DNA from: Adiantum capillus-veneris
Taxonomy: Eukaryota > Streptophyta > Polypodiopsida > Polypodiales > Pteridaceae
Assembly: GCA_014529385.2 (NCBI GenBank)
Contig: CM043942.1
Location: 1,964,501 to 2,028,500 of the forward strand
Length of the DNA stretch: 64,000 bases
Direction: 5' to 3'
Positions 1 through 10,348 of the stretch are shown one piece after another. Within the stretch, counting starts at the first letter, position 1; the number at the start of each line of letters is the position of its first letter. The notes below the pieces were generated by a model that made no database searches, was not told where the DNA came from, and saw only the letters and a program-made list of their open reading frames with translations. The position numbers were made by a program, and so were the translations under genes.

Positions 1-37
1 AATATTAAGTTTAAATATTCGTGTGTTTAATGCAGGT

Positions 38-1347
38 ATGGATGATGAGGAGTTTCTTTCTTCTTTGTCACCGCAGCAGAGACAGTGGTACGTGGAGCGT
101 CATCGCTCTGGCGCATCATCGCGCGTTCCTACTCCATCCGCATCTCCCTCTCTTTCGGAGCATTCGGCGCGCTCCGAAGCTTCGGCGGCGACGAGACGAG
201 CTTCACACTCGTCTAGACACCGGCGCTCTAGTGGTGGCGGTGGCGGTTGTTGTGGGGATTCCGCCACCGATGCCTCCACACCGCCTCGTGTTCGACGAGG
301 CTCTTTACCCTCCCCTTCTTTGCCCGCCCCCACACCAGCCACAGCATCGCCATCTACACCAGGTTTTGCACGGCTGACTGTTCCTAGAAGCTACACACCT
401 CTACCTACTCCGCCAGGAGCCACCCCACTCGACACTCCTCGCTTCGGGGCCCAGACGCTGGTGGAGACACCTGACGTCCGTACCCCCATCGACACGCCGC
501 TAGAGACCCCTGCCGGGACACCCAGGTTCACGCGTCATCGGCCAGAGGGCTTGCCTTACTCCGTCGACATCAGCGGCGGCATCATCATGGATGATGACGG
601 CAAGAAGGTGATCTCGCGCATGCGTGGTCTTTGCTCTTAGCTGTTTAGACACTACATACTAAACAAATGGAGTGAAGTACCAAGTGATTTAAAAAACAGA
701 GTCATCAGCATACTTCATGATGAGTTTCCCGTTCCAACACGGGATCAGCGCTTCAATGAAGACCTGATGAAGATTCGAATGTGCGAATACTGCAAACACA
801 AGCGTTCCGAAGTGCAAAAAGCAATCAAGAATGGGTGGAATAGGCCAGATTGGCTGGCCAAAGAAGATTGGAAGAATGCGAAGAAAGCAGCGCGCGAGAA
901 TCCCGACAAGTGGAAGCAACAAAAGGATGCAGCCAGAGTGCGAGTAGAGGCAGGGAGCTCGCACCACTTGGGGAGCGGTGGATGGGCATCATTTGAGGCC
1001 GATTTTGTAAGTGTTTTCGCATTGCTCTTTATGTTCGATAGTTTAGGGTTTTTGAGTTTTTTAATTCTAACATAATGAAATCTTTGTATGTTTTGACAGT
1101 GGTCGATGACAGGACGTGATCCCACACCGTACGAGCGCGAGTACGCAGGCAGGAAGGGCTTAAAAGCCCTGATGGACATTCTCAGTTCTCGCGGCGGCAT
1201 GGTTAGTATTAGGGTTTACTCTTTTTTATTTTTTGTATTGTTTTATAAATGTCGTTATATGTTTATACTTACTGAAAGGTGTCTTATTGTCTTTTTTTGC
1301 AGAATCCGACAGATACGCCGCTTGGACGCGATGAGACGTCTGACTAA
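38..1347 (+). pseudogene. CACTA ORF1 (Ptta/En/Spm Transposase_24-like), left copy
   Basis: Three exons fit in phase: 38-1006, 1100-1201 and 1303-1347, with introns GTAAGT...CAG (93 bp) and GTTAGT...CAG (101 bp). I choose ATG 38 because an apparent acceptor (TGCAG) sits just upstream; the product would be about 371 residues. The N-terminal 200 residues are rich in Ser, Pro, Thr and Arg. The C-terminal part has the pattern of the plant En/Spm accessory family: a Trp-containing segment, a basic helix region, GGWASFEADF, then a GRDPTPYE motif after intron 1. Proteins of this family are thought to assist TNP2 and bind subterminal repeats. A TAG at 638-640 interrupts exon 1 in frame; reading simply continues in the same frame after it, so it looks like a CAG to TAG change. 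The right copy shares this stop, so it predates their separation or is tolerated. Confidence 0.85.
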
Positions 1348-1714
1348 ACGACGTCAGTTTAGCCGTAGCTAGATAACATTAGTTTAGGGTTTCTCATAGC
1401 TTATGTATCATGAGACGGATTTTATACGTCTTTTTGAACCATGTATATTATTACATTTGTCACCACAGTTCCTTTTGCCAATCAATTCTTTATGCCTATG
1501 ATGTTGTACAATTGTCATTATTACATTTGCCAATCAATTCATTTTGCCTATGATGTGTACAATTGTCAATTTTGCAAACAATGCGTCTTGTGGGTGACTA
1601 TTTTGGGTCTATTATCTATCCTTGCACTTTTTTTAAAAAGTGAATCAAGTACAATATGGTTGATGGGTGGCAGGGCATTCAATGTCCTGCCACCAAAAAA
1701 AATTTCTCTCGGGC

Positions 1715-1969
1715 GTCGCTATTTATGGCTCTGTAGCGTCGCTATGATCGTCGCTATAGTCTTTAGTGTAACCGTCGCTATATGCGTCGCTATGACCGTC
1801 GCTATGAGTGTCGCTATATGCATCGCTATATAGCGACGCCCATAGAGACGCTCATAGCGACGCCTATAGCGACGCTCGTAGCGACGATTTTAGCGACGCC
1901 GGGGGTTATAAAAACCCAGTGTATTTCCGTCGCTAACAGCGTCACAAGAGCACACAACCTCTTGTAGTG
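1715..1969. repeat. CACTA subterminal heptamer array and terminal inverted repeat
   Basis: Between 1715 and 1935 the heptamer GTCGCTA occurs eight times exactly in the plus orientation and five times inverted (TAGCGAC). Plus copies dominate up to about 1825 and inverted copies after it, so the two halves can pair as a long imperfect foldback. The last plus copy (1929-1935) sits next to the terminus. En/Spm-type elements carry such arrays as binding sites for the accessory transposition protein; applying that role here is inference. The terminus itself contains ACAAGAG and CTCTTGT separated by eight bases, a small hairpin within the last 30 bp. The ACCCCCGG/AAAACCCAG stretch beside it is also conserved in the right copy. 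Confidence 0.88.
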
Positions 1970-2809
1970 ATTGTAGTTGACAAAAATGTATTTGATGGCC
2001 TTGTTATACACAATTTCTAGTGTAATTGCTTCAACACTTAATTATAAGCAAAGTAACCAAGTGTGACTGGGACCAAAGGCTTCTTGCCATGTCAAGAGCT
2101 TGACATAATCAAGTGATAGATTGCAAAGTGTTACCTGGGCACCTATTAGGTATGCCGAAACGACACAAGAAAGACTCAAGTCAAAGCACATGATAGCCTC
2201 ATGCAAAGCTTGGGTCTTGACCATCCATCATGCTATCTCTAGAAGTGACCTATTTTCTCTCTCAACACTACAATGTGTTGATGTAGCAATGGCTTTTTGA
2301 CTTGCCCGAAATCCACTAGTCTTTGTCCAAAAGATGAGGTATGTGCCAGAACATAAACATCACTGGGAACAAGCGGCAATCTATTGAGTAGACTACATAG
2401 AATCTTCCTTCAAAAACAGACTCTAGATACATGTCCAAATGATGCATCTAGAGGGCTTCAATGAATCAACCATATTAGATTTCCATAAATGCAACAAAAA
2501 CTAACAAAATTCAGATGACTTGGAAACCAAAGTGTTGTATGTAAAATACTCTTGTACCAAAAAGTGCACATGTCAAATCTCTTGCCCATGTTTCATATGC
2601 ATTGAGCTTATATACCCCACAAATCAAAGTGCAAGGTGCCACATTTGTATCACACACGTTCAGATAATCAAGATTACTTATGGCCATTGGGAGCTAAAAA
2701 TTGTGCAACAAGTTCAAATCTCACGAGTGCAAGAATAGACAATAACGTTTTTGCTAGTATATGCAATGCATCCACAAGGGGGAAAGAGTTGCCGATTGTA
2801 GCAGTAAGC
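1970..2809. other. Unassigned AT-rich spacer
   Basis: No coding similarity, LTR edge or RNA gene could be recognised on either strand. Short open frames here are scattered and lack a recognisable family pattern. Confidence 0.6.
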
Positions 2810-2953
2810 ACACTTTTACAATCTCTCTTTACTACGTTGACACATTGTTGGCACAATTGTTAATATTTCCATTGGAGAAGCACAATCTTACAATCTCTCT
2901 TCACTACATTGACACATTGTTGGCACAATTGTTAATATCTCCATTGGAGAAGC
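2810..2953. repeat. Tandem duplication, 72-bp period, two copies
   Basis: The segment containing CAATCTCTCTT, TTGACACATTGTTGGCAC and CCATTGGAGAAGC occurs twice head to tail, starting near 2810 and 2882. The copies differ at only a few bases, so the duplication is fairly recent. No coding role is apparent. Confidence 0.9.
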
Positions 2954-3124
2954 CTCAACAAGTGATCATATGAAAATGTGAGGTAAGATGCTTTACATCA
3001 TGGTTGTCAAAGTACCATAGATAAGAATATGCAATAATTTAAAACAATGCCCATTTCATATCTCGCATATTTATAGTAGAATATACATAACAAGAAGCAA
3101 TGCAATGACCACATTCGCCTATTT

Positions 3125-3398
3125 CTTTTCAGCTTATTTTTCCTTTGACTAAGGACATTTCTAGATGGTGTGAGTTGATTTGCCTTGTGATAAATTCACT
3201 TCAGCCTACTACCATCAAATGAACATCTTAAGTGATGCTTTTCAGCTTATTTTTCCTTTAACTAAGGACATTTCTAGATGATGTGAGTTGATTTGCCTTG
3301 TGATAAATTCACTTCATCTTTTGGATTTCGTTTTCGCCAACTTTCACATATCGATAATAGCCTACTACCATCAAATGAACATCTTAAGTGATGCTTTT
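3125..3398. repeat. Two-copy tandem duplication with an insertion in copy 2
   Basis: Copy 1 (3125-3237, 113 bp) and copy 2 (3238-3398) share the segments starting CTTTTCAGCTTATTTTTCC and ending TTAAGTGATGC. Copy 2 carries about 44 extra bases before the CCTACTACCATCAAATG block. Either copy 2 gained an insert or copy 1 lost it. Nothing coding was recognised. Confidence 0.88.
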
Positions 3399-3667
3399 AC
3401 GATTGCTTTGAGCAACTACAAAGGTTCAATCAACAAAACATTGCTTATGATGATTTTGTAAAAGCCTAGAGATTAGTGCATTAGAATTTAGGACATTAGG
3501 TATCTCTCAATCACATGGCTTTTGGTGGAAGATTTTTTTTTAAAAAGATAAATAAATTAGGTATTCAACATAAGGGAAATGTCTTGAGTGACCTCGCCAA
3601 TAACAATCAATTACTCAAGTTTTGTAAACTCCACAAGAAACAAAAACTTTGACTCTAGTTGTTTATG

Positions 3668-3800
3668 TAAAAGGCTATTGTTGCCTCATTATGATCTGCA
3701 TACAACTTAGCTAGAATATCCCAAGCATGTTTTGTTGTGTAGTTGAGCAAATATGTGGAATGTTTAATAGGGATTGCAATCACTATCATCCTAACAATAT
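3668..3800 (-). pseudogene. Ty1/copia gag fragment
   Basis: The minus strand reads a short stretch of copia-type gag, including AWDILAKLYADHNEAT preceded by a decayed basic segment. The AWDIL-LYA-NEA pattern is typical of the UBN2/retrotran_gag families and recurs in the better preserved gag at 15640-16312. No other copia part adjoins it, so it is an isolated scrap. Confidence 0.6.
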
Positions 3801-4538
3801 TGCCCATCAACAGGAAAACCCACTCCAATGACAAAATTTCTAGAGCCTAATTGTTTGTGCAATATTCTATAGCCTTTGAGACCAAAAAATTAAGCCCTCT
3901 TGTAATTGTTTGGTAGCAGAAGACTTAGGGCTATGATTTTGTCATTAATCCTAAATTTGAACGGTCCAACCTCAGCTCCCACTCTAGAGGGTCGCCCCTA
4001 AGTTATCTCCATAATTGTAGCTTATTGCATCCATGAGTCAGATGAAGGTTACCAACGCACTATTCAAGCCTTCAACCAAGGTCAATGACCTATACAGGGA
4101 TATATCCACGCTCACTTTCAATAGTGCAAGTTTATATATTTTCCTTTTAGCATGAGTGCTGATGAGACACTTCCAACTTAGGTTTACTTTGAAATTATAC
4201 TCCTTGGGCCACTTCTCTCCTTCCTTTTTGAATTTGAGTTAGTTTAGGATTCGTCACTTTAAGGTCATTTCACTAATTAAAAACCCATCCTTTTTTATCA
4301 CTAGCCAGTAAGGTCTAGGAATCAACCTTGGGTAACATCAATTTCATTGATTGGCTTGCATAAGGATCAATTCAAGATAATCATTAATCAGTAGCAATGT
4401 TCGCTTTACTAGGAGTGGCATCCACAAGTATTCTTACAATATGCAACCAATTGTGACCATTGCTAAGAGCTCTAAGGTTGCTCACAAGGGTACTAGTTTT
4501 TCCCCAAGCGACTTGAATTTAGGGGGCAAAGTCTCAGC
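3801..4538. other. Unassigned spacer before the chromovirus
   Basis: No gene or mobile-element domain was recognised. The last five bases before the element (4539-4543, AAAGT) form its target-site duplication. Confidence 0.55.
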
Positions 4539-4543
4539 AAAGT

Positions 4544-4685
4544 TGTAAACACCAAGGGACTGCCATGCCTAGTCCATCCGCCCAACCTCCCTTTAATAGG
4601 CACCTAGCCCCTTTCGGACCCCTTCCCACTGGCAGCCGGCCCTTGGCCGAGTCCTTGACCCCTTGGTTTGGCCCTTGGCTTGATA
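4544..4685 (-). repeat. 3' LTR of chromovirus
   Basis: Minus-strand sequence from 4685 to 4544. It pairs with 10349-10490 over the whole 142 bp. Its outer start reads TATCAAGCC where the other LTR reads TGTCAGGCC, so the canonical TG has decayed to TA. It ends in TTTACA. Confidence 0.95.
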
Positions 4686-4700
4686 TTACTCCCCCCTTGG
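4686..4700 (-). promoter_or_regulatory. Polypurine tract with overlapping pol stop
   Basis: On the minus strand CCAAGGGGGGAG is followed directly by TAA and then the LTR. The purine run primes plus-strand DNA synthesis in LTR elements. Here the pol reading frame ends inside the tract and its TAA abuts the LTR, an economical arrangement also seen at 42732-42756 and 51796-51808. Confidence 0.85.
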
Positions 4701-5426
4701 AGAAGCGTTTTTGTCCTCGAAAACAAAAGTGGGGAATTTCTTCTTAAGAACACTAATGTTTTCCCAAGTGGCACCCTCTTCAGAGCGATCTTTCTACTTG
4801 ACCAAAGCTTGACTACGTACATGATGACGAGTACGGAGTTCATGAAAATCTAAAATGCGTTCAGGTTCATGCGGTTGAGTGGGAGGTTCAGTGAAATCCA
4901 CCAATATCTGTTGACCGATAACATTGTCGTCCCCATGCAAGCATTTACGTAAACGACTTACATGGAATACCGGATGGACACGCGAGTGCGTAGGTAACTC
5001 AAGTTTGTAGGCCCTATCACCAACTCGCTTGAGTATCTTGAATGGCCCACAATAACGTGGAGATAATTTGGATGTAGGTCCAGTCTTCAGACTTTCTGAA
5101 TGCTCTGGCACACGCAAAAATACCTCTTCACCTTCCGTGAAGGTAACTTGCCGACGTTTCTCATCAGCATACTTCTTATACCGATCCTGTGCTTGTCGAA
5201 CATTTTGACGAGCAAGTCTCAGCATTTCCATACGATCTTGGAGAAACTCCTTGACCTGTTGGAGCTTCTCAGTTGCCAACCCCACCGTCACTGGTGATCG
5301 AAGTTGAAAACCATACATAAGCATGAATGGACTAAAACCAATTGTAACATGCTTAGCACTATTATATGCAAACTCAAGAATAGGAAGATAATCTTCCCAA
5401 TCTGATTGCTTCTTGCTAACATATGC
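4689..5426 (-). pseudogene. Chromovirus integrase C-terminus and chromodomain
   Basis: This is the pol segment after the in-frame TGA near 5427. It carries the end of the integrase core (EFAYNSAKH, GFSPFMLMYG), a GPF-type C-terminal module (SPRYCGPFKI, VHPVFHVSRLRK) and then a chromodomain-like tail beginning PERILDFHELR. A TAG follows QALVK; the same frame then continues with acidic chromodomain-type residues (GATWENIS) and ends at the purine tract. The TAG occupies the place of the usual aromatic residue and fits TGG to TAG. Chromodomains direct integration to marked chromatin in this family. Confidence 0.85.
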
Positions 5427-5903
5427 TCATAGCATATCCTCTAGCACTTGGTTGACTCGTTCTGTCTGACCATCTGTTTCAGGGTGATCAGCCGTACTTA
5501 AATTAAGTTGTGTACCCAATCGTTTAAAAACAACCCTAAAAAAATGACTGTTAAACTTGGGATCACGATCACTCACAATGTTACTTGGCAATCCATACAA
5601 CCGGTAAAGATTGTCCACAAATAACTTAGCTAATTCTGGAGTCTTAATGGTTGACTTGGTTGGCATAAACCGACAAAGTTTAGTCAACCGGTCTACGACC
5701 ACCCATACCGAGTCATGTCCTCGAATAGTGGTTGGTAAAACCACAATAAAATCCATGGAGATACTTTCCCATTTACCATTGGGAATATCTAAAGGATGTA
5801 AGAGTCCTCCTGCTTTCAGGCGCTCTGCTTTATTAACTTGACATTTTTGGCAATGCAAGACATAGTTTTGAACATACCCATGCAAACCTGGCCAGTAAAA
5901 CTG
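5427..5903 (-). pseudogene. Chromovirus integrase core
   Basis: Same frame as the upstream pol segment, from which it is separated by one TGA at 5904-5906; a second TGA ends it at 5427. The CX2C half of the zinc-binding region (HCQKCQ) opens it. The three catalytic acidic residues are visible: Asp in SMDFI, Asp in VSDRD and Glu in GQTERVN. Both TGA codons occupy places where an Arg codon CGA would fit, consistent with deamination at CpG. Confidence 0.9.
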
Positions 5904-8075
5904 TCATCTTATGAGTGCATAAGTTTTCTTAATTCCCGGGTGCCCTGCACTTGGACTATCGTGACATTCATAAAGAATTTGGCGCCGAATGTCCGCGTTC
6001 GTCGGTACACACACTCTCCCCTTGTGGAGTAGGTACCCATCATCTATGGAAAAATTCTTCCATCTCTGCAGTTCATCACTCGAAAGAGGAGAACTGGGTG
6101 TGGAGGAAACAAAACCACTACCAACATTGGAGTGAGAAGGATCCCTCTTTCTAACATAGCTCCACACCTTGGAGTATGCAGTATCATGCTCGCACTTACC
6201 TTTGAGAGATTCCAAAAACTCACTCCGCAATTCCGTGGAAAGGAGAGAGTTGATCTCTGGCATTCGGCTGAGAGCATCAGCCACTACATTGTACCGCCCT
6301 TTACGATAGCATAGCTTGGCGTCATACTCCTGAAGAATCTCAGCCCACCTGGCCTTGCGACCCTTCAAATCACTTTGTTGTGTAAACCACTTGATGCTTT
6401 CATGGTCAAACACAATCTCGAACTGTGCACCATACAAATAATGTCGCCATGTCTTTAAAGCAGACACTATTGCATAGAGCTCTCGTTCGTAAGCAGAGTA
6501 ATTCTGCTGTGCTGAATCCAGCTTCTTGCTTTCAAATGCAATTGGCCTTCCCTCCTGCAGAAGGACTGCTCCAATCACACGATTACTAGCATCCGTTTCC
6601 AAAACGAATGGCTTTAAGGGATCCACAATAGCCAAAACAGGAGCTGTGGCTAATGTGTCCTTAAGTTTATCAAAACTTTGCTGTTGTTTTAATCCCCACT
6701 GAAAAGTCTTGCCTTTGGCTTTCAGCTGATCTGTCATGGGAACAGCAATATGGGCATAGTTTTTAACGAATCGACGATAAAAACCTGCAAAGCCTAAAAA
6801 AATATGGAGCTCTTCCAAATTTTTGGGAGAGAGCCACCTCCGAATGGCATACACCTTGGATTTATCCATGTGTAACCCTGCAGCCGAAATAACATACCCC
6901 AAGTAATGAATTTCCTCCTTGAGGAAATCACATTTGGATTCCTTGGCATATAACTGATTTTGGCGTAACAAATGAAACACTTGTTTCAAATGTACTAAGT
7001 GATCTTCCTCAGATGCACTATATACAAGAATGTCATCGAGGAAAATGATAACAAACTTTTCCAAGTATGGTCTCAAGACACTATGCATGAGTGTCATGAA
7101 CGTAGCTGGAGCATTGGTTAACCCAAAGGGCATTACCAAAAACTCATAATGTCCAAACCTTGTTCGGAACACTGTTTTGGGTATATCCGCAAGCCTGATG
7201 CGTACTTGATGATACCCAGATCTTAAATCAATCTTTGAAAATATACGAGCGTGAGTGAGCTTATCAAACAGCTCATCTACTCGTGGCAATGGGTACTTGT
7301 TCTTAATAGTAACCGCATTTAATCCACGATAATCTACGCACATGCGCATACTACCGTCCTTTTTCTTCACCAAGAGAATGGGAGAGGCCCATGGTGAAGA
7401 ACTTGGTTGAATAAACCCGCTACTGAGATAGTCAGCAAGCTGATGTTCCACCTCAGCAGCCTCCGAATGACTCATTCGGTAAGGCGGTTTACTCATTGGC
7501 TTACTGCCTGCAACCACGTCTATACCATGTTGCACAGAACGTGTCGACGGTAGCCCTGGTGGCAAATCATCTGGGAACACATCCTTGAATTCCCTTAAAA
7601 GTTCCTTCAATTCATTAGCAACATTTGCTTGTTTTGAATTAGTAGACATAGCTAGAAGAGGAGAGAGAGAAGAATGCGGCGTTGAGGAAGTTTTATTCAA
7701 AACTTTAGCATCATTAAAAACATAATCCACATTGGAAATAAAATGGCACAGTGAGTAACACAAAAAGAGTTCTTCTATTGCATCATCAAAAGCGAGCTTC
7801 ATAAGCTCAGCTGTACAAATAAGTGGTGAGGAAGGTACATCCTTCTCCCCCAACAGCAGCACGTGCACACCATTGGATTCGAACATTAGACTATTATGCT
7901 CATAGCTACGTCTAAGGGATGATCCTAAACTATGCAACCATTTATGACTAAGAACCACATACGCCCGCTCCATATTCATGACTTGGAAATCCAAAGAGGT
8001 ACGGTATCCTTGAATTTCCAGAGGTACATCTTTAACCTGAGTTTCCCATATCTCAGCATCATGGCCGTTAATCAT
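5904..8075 (-). pseudogene. Chromovirus pol: protease end, reverse transcriptase, RNase H, integrase zinc finger start
   Basis: An open stretch of 723 codons, the longest in the window. Residues 1-130 are the distal protease region and linker. Reverse transcriptase spans about 175-430, with [15 protein letters not shown] near 228, [19 protein letters not shown] and the catalytic FLDD near 345. RNase H starts near 485 (FVLETDAS, then YERELYA) and is followed by the chromovirus-type linker. The HX3H half of the integrase zinc finger ([12 protein letters not shown]) is near 705. The frame ends at TGA 5904-5906, just before the CX2C half. The catalytic residues appear intact, so this stretch decayed less than gag. 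Confidence 0.93.
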
Positions 8076-8079
8076 TGCT

Positions 8080-8553
8080 ACCTTGTAGCGATGGAACTCG
8101 GGGTTTGGGGCAATTTGAGTCGTTTCACCAATTTATAATTGATGAAATTGTGCTATGCACCATCGTCTACCAAGATCCGCACCTTGTGCCCTTGGATAGA
8201 GACATGCATACGCACCAACTCATGTGGTCCGAAAGTCTGCTGCCACATGGAGGCCGTGATACAGCACTCATGCACCGCCTCGGTGTGTGTTACTTCCACA
8301 TTAGCAAACTGGGAAGAGGACTCAAGAGGTAAAAGCTGCACCATGTGTACTGCTTTTTCCTTCCCCTTGTCTTGAGCAGCAGATTTCCCCTTGGGACAAT
8401 CCTTTTTGCTATGTCCAGTTTCCAAACATTTAAAGCACAACTTTTCTTTTTTGGCTTTCTGAAACTCTTCCGTTCAGAGAGGACCTCTAGACCCCTTGGG
8501 ATTTTTGGAGGTCTCTGATGCAGTGGATACATTTTTTCTTTTATGATGCACAT
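8080..8553 (-). pseudogene. Chromovirus gag zinc knuckle and protease N-terminus
   Basis: The knuckle CFKCLETGHSKKDC fits CX2CX4HX4C. About 80 residues later comes VRILVDDGA, the protease active-site strand, with DDG where retropepsins have DTG or DSG. A TAG follows at once (8153-8155), then the [14 protein letters not shown] segment, then a frameshift before the open pol frame at 8075. The sibling element at 42621-46180 carries the same DDGA signature, so Asp in that position is a family trait or an old shared change. Confidence 0.8.
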
Positions 8554-8678
8554 GCTGTGGACGTGTTATACAGGTGTAGTTCCATGCACATGTGAACTAT
8601 GCAATGCCCGATCATTGGGATCATCATGGATGTGAGCTTGCACTATTGCATCCTCAAGTGTTTGTGGATCCTAGGTTT

Positions 8679-8765
8679 TAACGTGCTTCTTAAGCTCGGG
8701 AGTTAACCCACGGATGAACTTCTAACGTGCTTCTTAAGCTCGGAGTTAACCCACGGATGAACCCA
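8679..8765. repeat. 44-bp tandem duplication disrupting gag
   Basis: TAACGTGCTTCTTAAGCTCG through CCACGGATGAAC occurs at 8679 and again at 8723, the second copy lacking one G. The duplication and the one-base difference shift the gag frame between the capsid region and the zinc knuckle. Confidence 0.88.
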
Positions 8766-9397
8766 CGCACCTGCTGAAAGGTATCCATCCCTTCCAGCTT
8801 GAGGATCACATCCCGATAATGGGAAATATATTCCAATAATGTTTTATGCTGGCGCATAGAACATTCGTCCCAGGCGGTCCAATTTCTATCCTTCTCATTG
8901 GTAGGTAGAAATTCGTTCCTGAAGACAGTCTCAAAAGCTGCCCAAGTCTGTGGTAGCATGCCCTTCTCCTTGAGAGACATCCACCATTTGTAGGCCTTGC
9001 CGTCCAAAGTCAGACTTGTCTGCAGCGCCTTGGCTGCATCCGGGGTACGTCTAAGGTCATGAATGCCATCCCACTTACTGAGAAAAATATTCACGGTGTC
9101 CTTGTTTCGCTCATGCTCTTCTCCCCGAAAAATTGGTGGCTTTGTATTTTTCAACAAATCGTCCACCTCTTTTTGGGTCAGAGAGTGCAGCGGACCCGGA
9201 GGAGGGCCTTGCCCAGCAGCCGGCCCTTGGCCTGGTGTGGAGCCGTGCTCCTGAATTGGCTGACTAGCAGGGCCCGTGGCCTGCTGCCGCATATGCAACT
9301 TAATCAAATCGGATAATGCTGTGACATTCTCATTTAATTGTGCAAAATTCGTTTCAAGCACAGTCATGCGTGTTTGCAATGCACGGAAATCTTGCAT
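8690..9397 (-). pseudogene. Chromovirus gag, capsid region
   Basis: An open frame of 235 codons starts with a coiled-coil-like N-terminus (MQDFRALQTRMTVLETN), a Gln/Pro/Gly linker, then the Ty3-type capsid pattern: PPIFRGEE, FLSKWDGIH, LTLDGKAYKWW, WAAFETVFRNEFLP, LLEYISHYRDVILKLEG and FIRGL. Gag forms the virus-like particle. The frame runs out in the local duplication at 8679-8765. Confidence 0.9.
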
Positions 9398-10335
9398 GTC
9401 CAGGACTGCTCGAAATCAAATGCATGATGCATATCTATGTCTGAATCCATGCTGTGGACGTACTGTGCGAGAAAAGAAAGAAGAATACCTGAATTCCAAC
9501 GAGCTCGTAGCAGGTTGCTATAAGTAACCGTATAATTATGCCTTGGATGGGAAAAAACGCTGAATTCGAAAGCGAACGGCAATCCAAAACGAAGAGTAGC
9601 TTGAAAATAATGATCAAGTCTGCAGCCGATGATGCTCTTGAAAGCCTTGATCAAGTTGGAGTTGCCAACGAGCGTGGTTGCATCGTATGCACTACGCCAG
9701 AGGAACTTGAAAATTTCCGACAACACGTGCAGCCGATGATAAGCTCGAGAACACGAAGCAAGGTACCTTCACCACCAAGTTGACGTGCATCGTATGCAAA
9801 AAAACAAAAACCGGGAAATGTGCAACCAAGCTTTGGCGTGTTGAAATTTGAAAAGCCGAGTTGCAGCAGATGCGGGCTGTATAATATGTAGTACCATAGC
9901 GTTTGTGTGCTGTGTGTGCCCACCGATGCGGAGACAAGACCCTTGGAGCAACGGAATTGTCGAGGTATGGCCCTTGTTCAAAACCCACTAAGGTTTGCCG
10001 GGTGTGAACGGCCTACCCTTAAGGGGTTTGGTAAAAAAAAAACAACGTCAAGAACCTCTGCTGCAGACGACGGCCGCCTGCACCATGCTTCTTGAAGCTC
10101 TACCTCGTGATGGCGAGGTCTGCTGAGGCCGGGCCAGTGACGAAACTTGCAGCCCTTCACCTTGCGTTCCTACTGAGCCCAGCCACACCCAATTCGGTGC
10201 AGGTCGTCAGACAGCCTCGGCCCCGACAAAGGGTTGCTGCACACGTGGGCTTCGGCCTCCTCTCTTCCTTCCTCTGTTGGTTATGCATGCAACATGCAGC
10301 CCCAAAAGCAAAAACGTGCCTCAGTTCTATGTTTA
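9398..10335 (-). other. Chromovirus 5' leader
   Basis: About 940 bp lie between the primer-binding site and the gag start. No convincing coding sequence is visible. Short repeated phrases (CAGCCGATGAT, GCATCGTATGCA) occur in direct orientation around 9620-9795. A packaging or internal ribosome function is possible but is not shown by the sequence. Confidence 0.65.
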
Positions 10336-10347
10336 GCTTTGATACTA
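10336..10347 (-). promoter_or_regulatory. Primer-binding site, initiator-Met tRNA type, degenerate
   Basis: Directly inside the 5' LTR the minus strand reads TAGTATCAAAGC, two bases from TGGTATCAGAGC, the usual complement of the plant initiator-Met tRNA 3' end. Both differences are G to A. Confidence 0.75.
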
Positions 10348-10348
10348 G

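Larger units (their letters stand above)
1..1969 (+). mobile_element. CACTA (En/Spm) DNA transposon, left copy, 3' end only
   Basis: The inner end at 1969 is the reverse complement of CACTACAAGAGGTTGTG, the canonical CACTA-superfamily terminus beginning CACTA. The body runs off the left window edge. It holds the accessory gene ORF1 (38-1347), a non-coding stretch, then a dense subterminal motif array next to the terminus. The same end occurs in opposite orientation at 59840-64000, and the ORF1 intervals of the two copies have exactly equal length (1310 bp). The flanking triplet 1970-1972 is ATT; a 3-bp target duplication is expected for the superfamily, but the other end is outside the window. 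The transposase TNP2 would lie to the left of the window, judging from the order in the right copy. Confidence 0.93.

Noticed and set aside
100-342. Minus-strand Gly/Glu-rich ORF, also at 61455-61697
   Set aside because: It is the antisense shadow of the CACTA ORF1 exon 1 and only appears twice because the element does.
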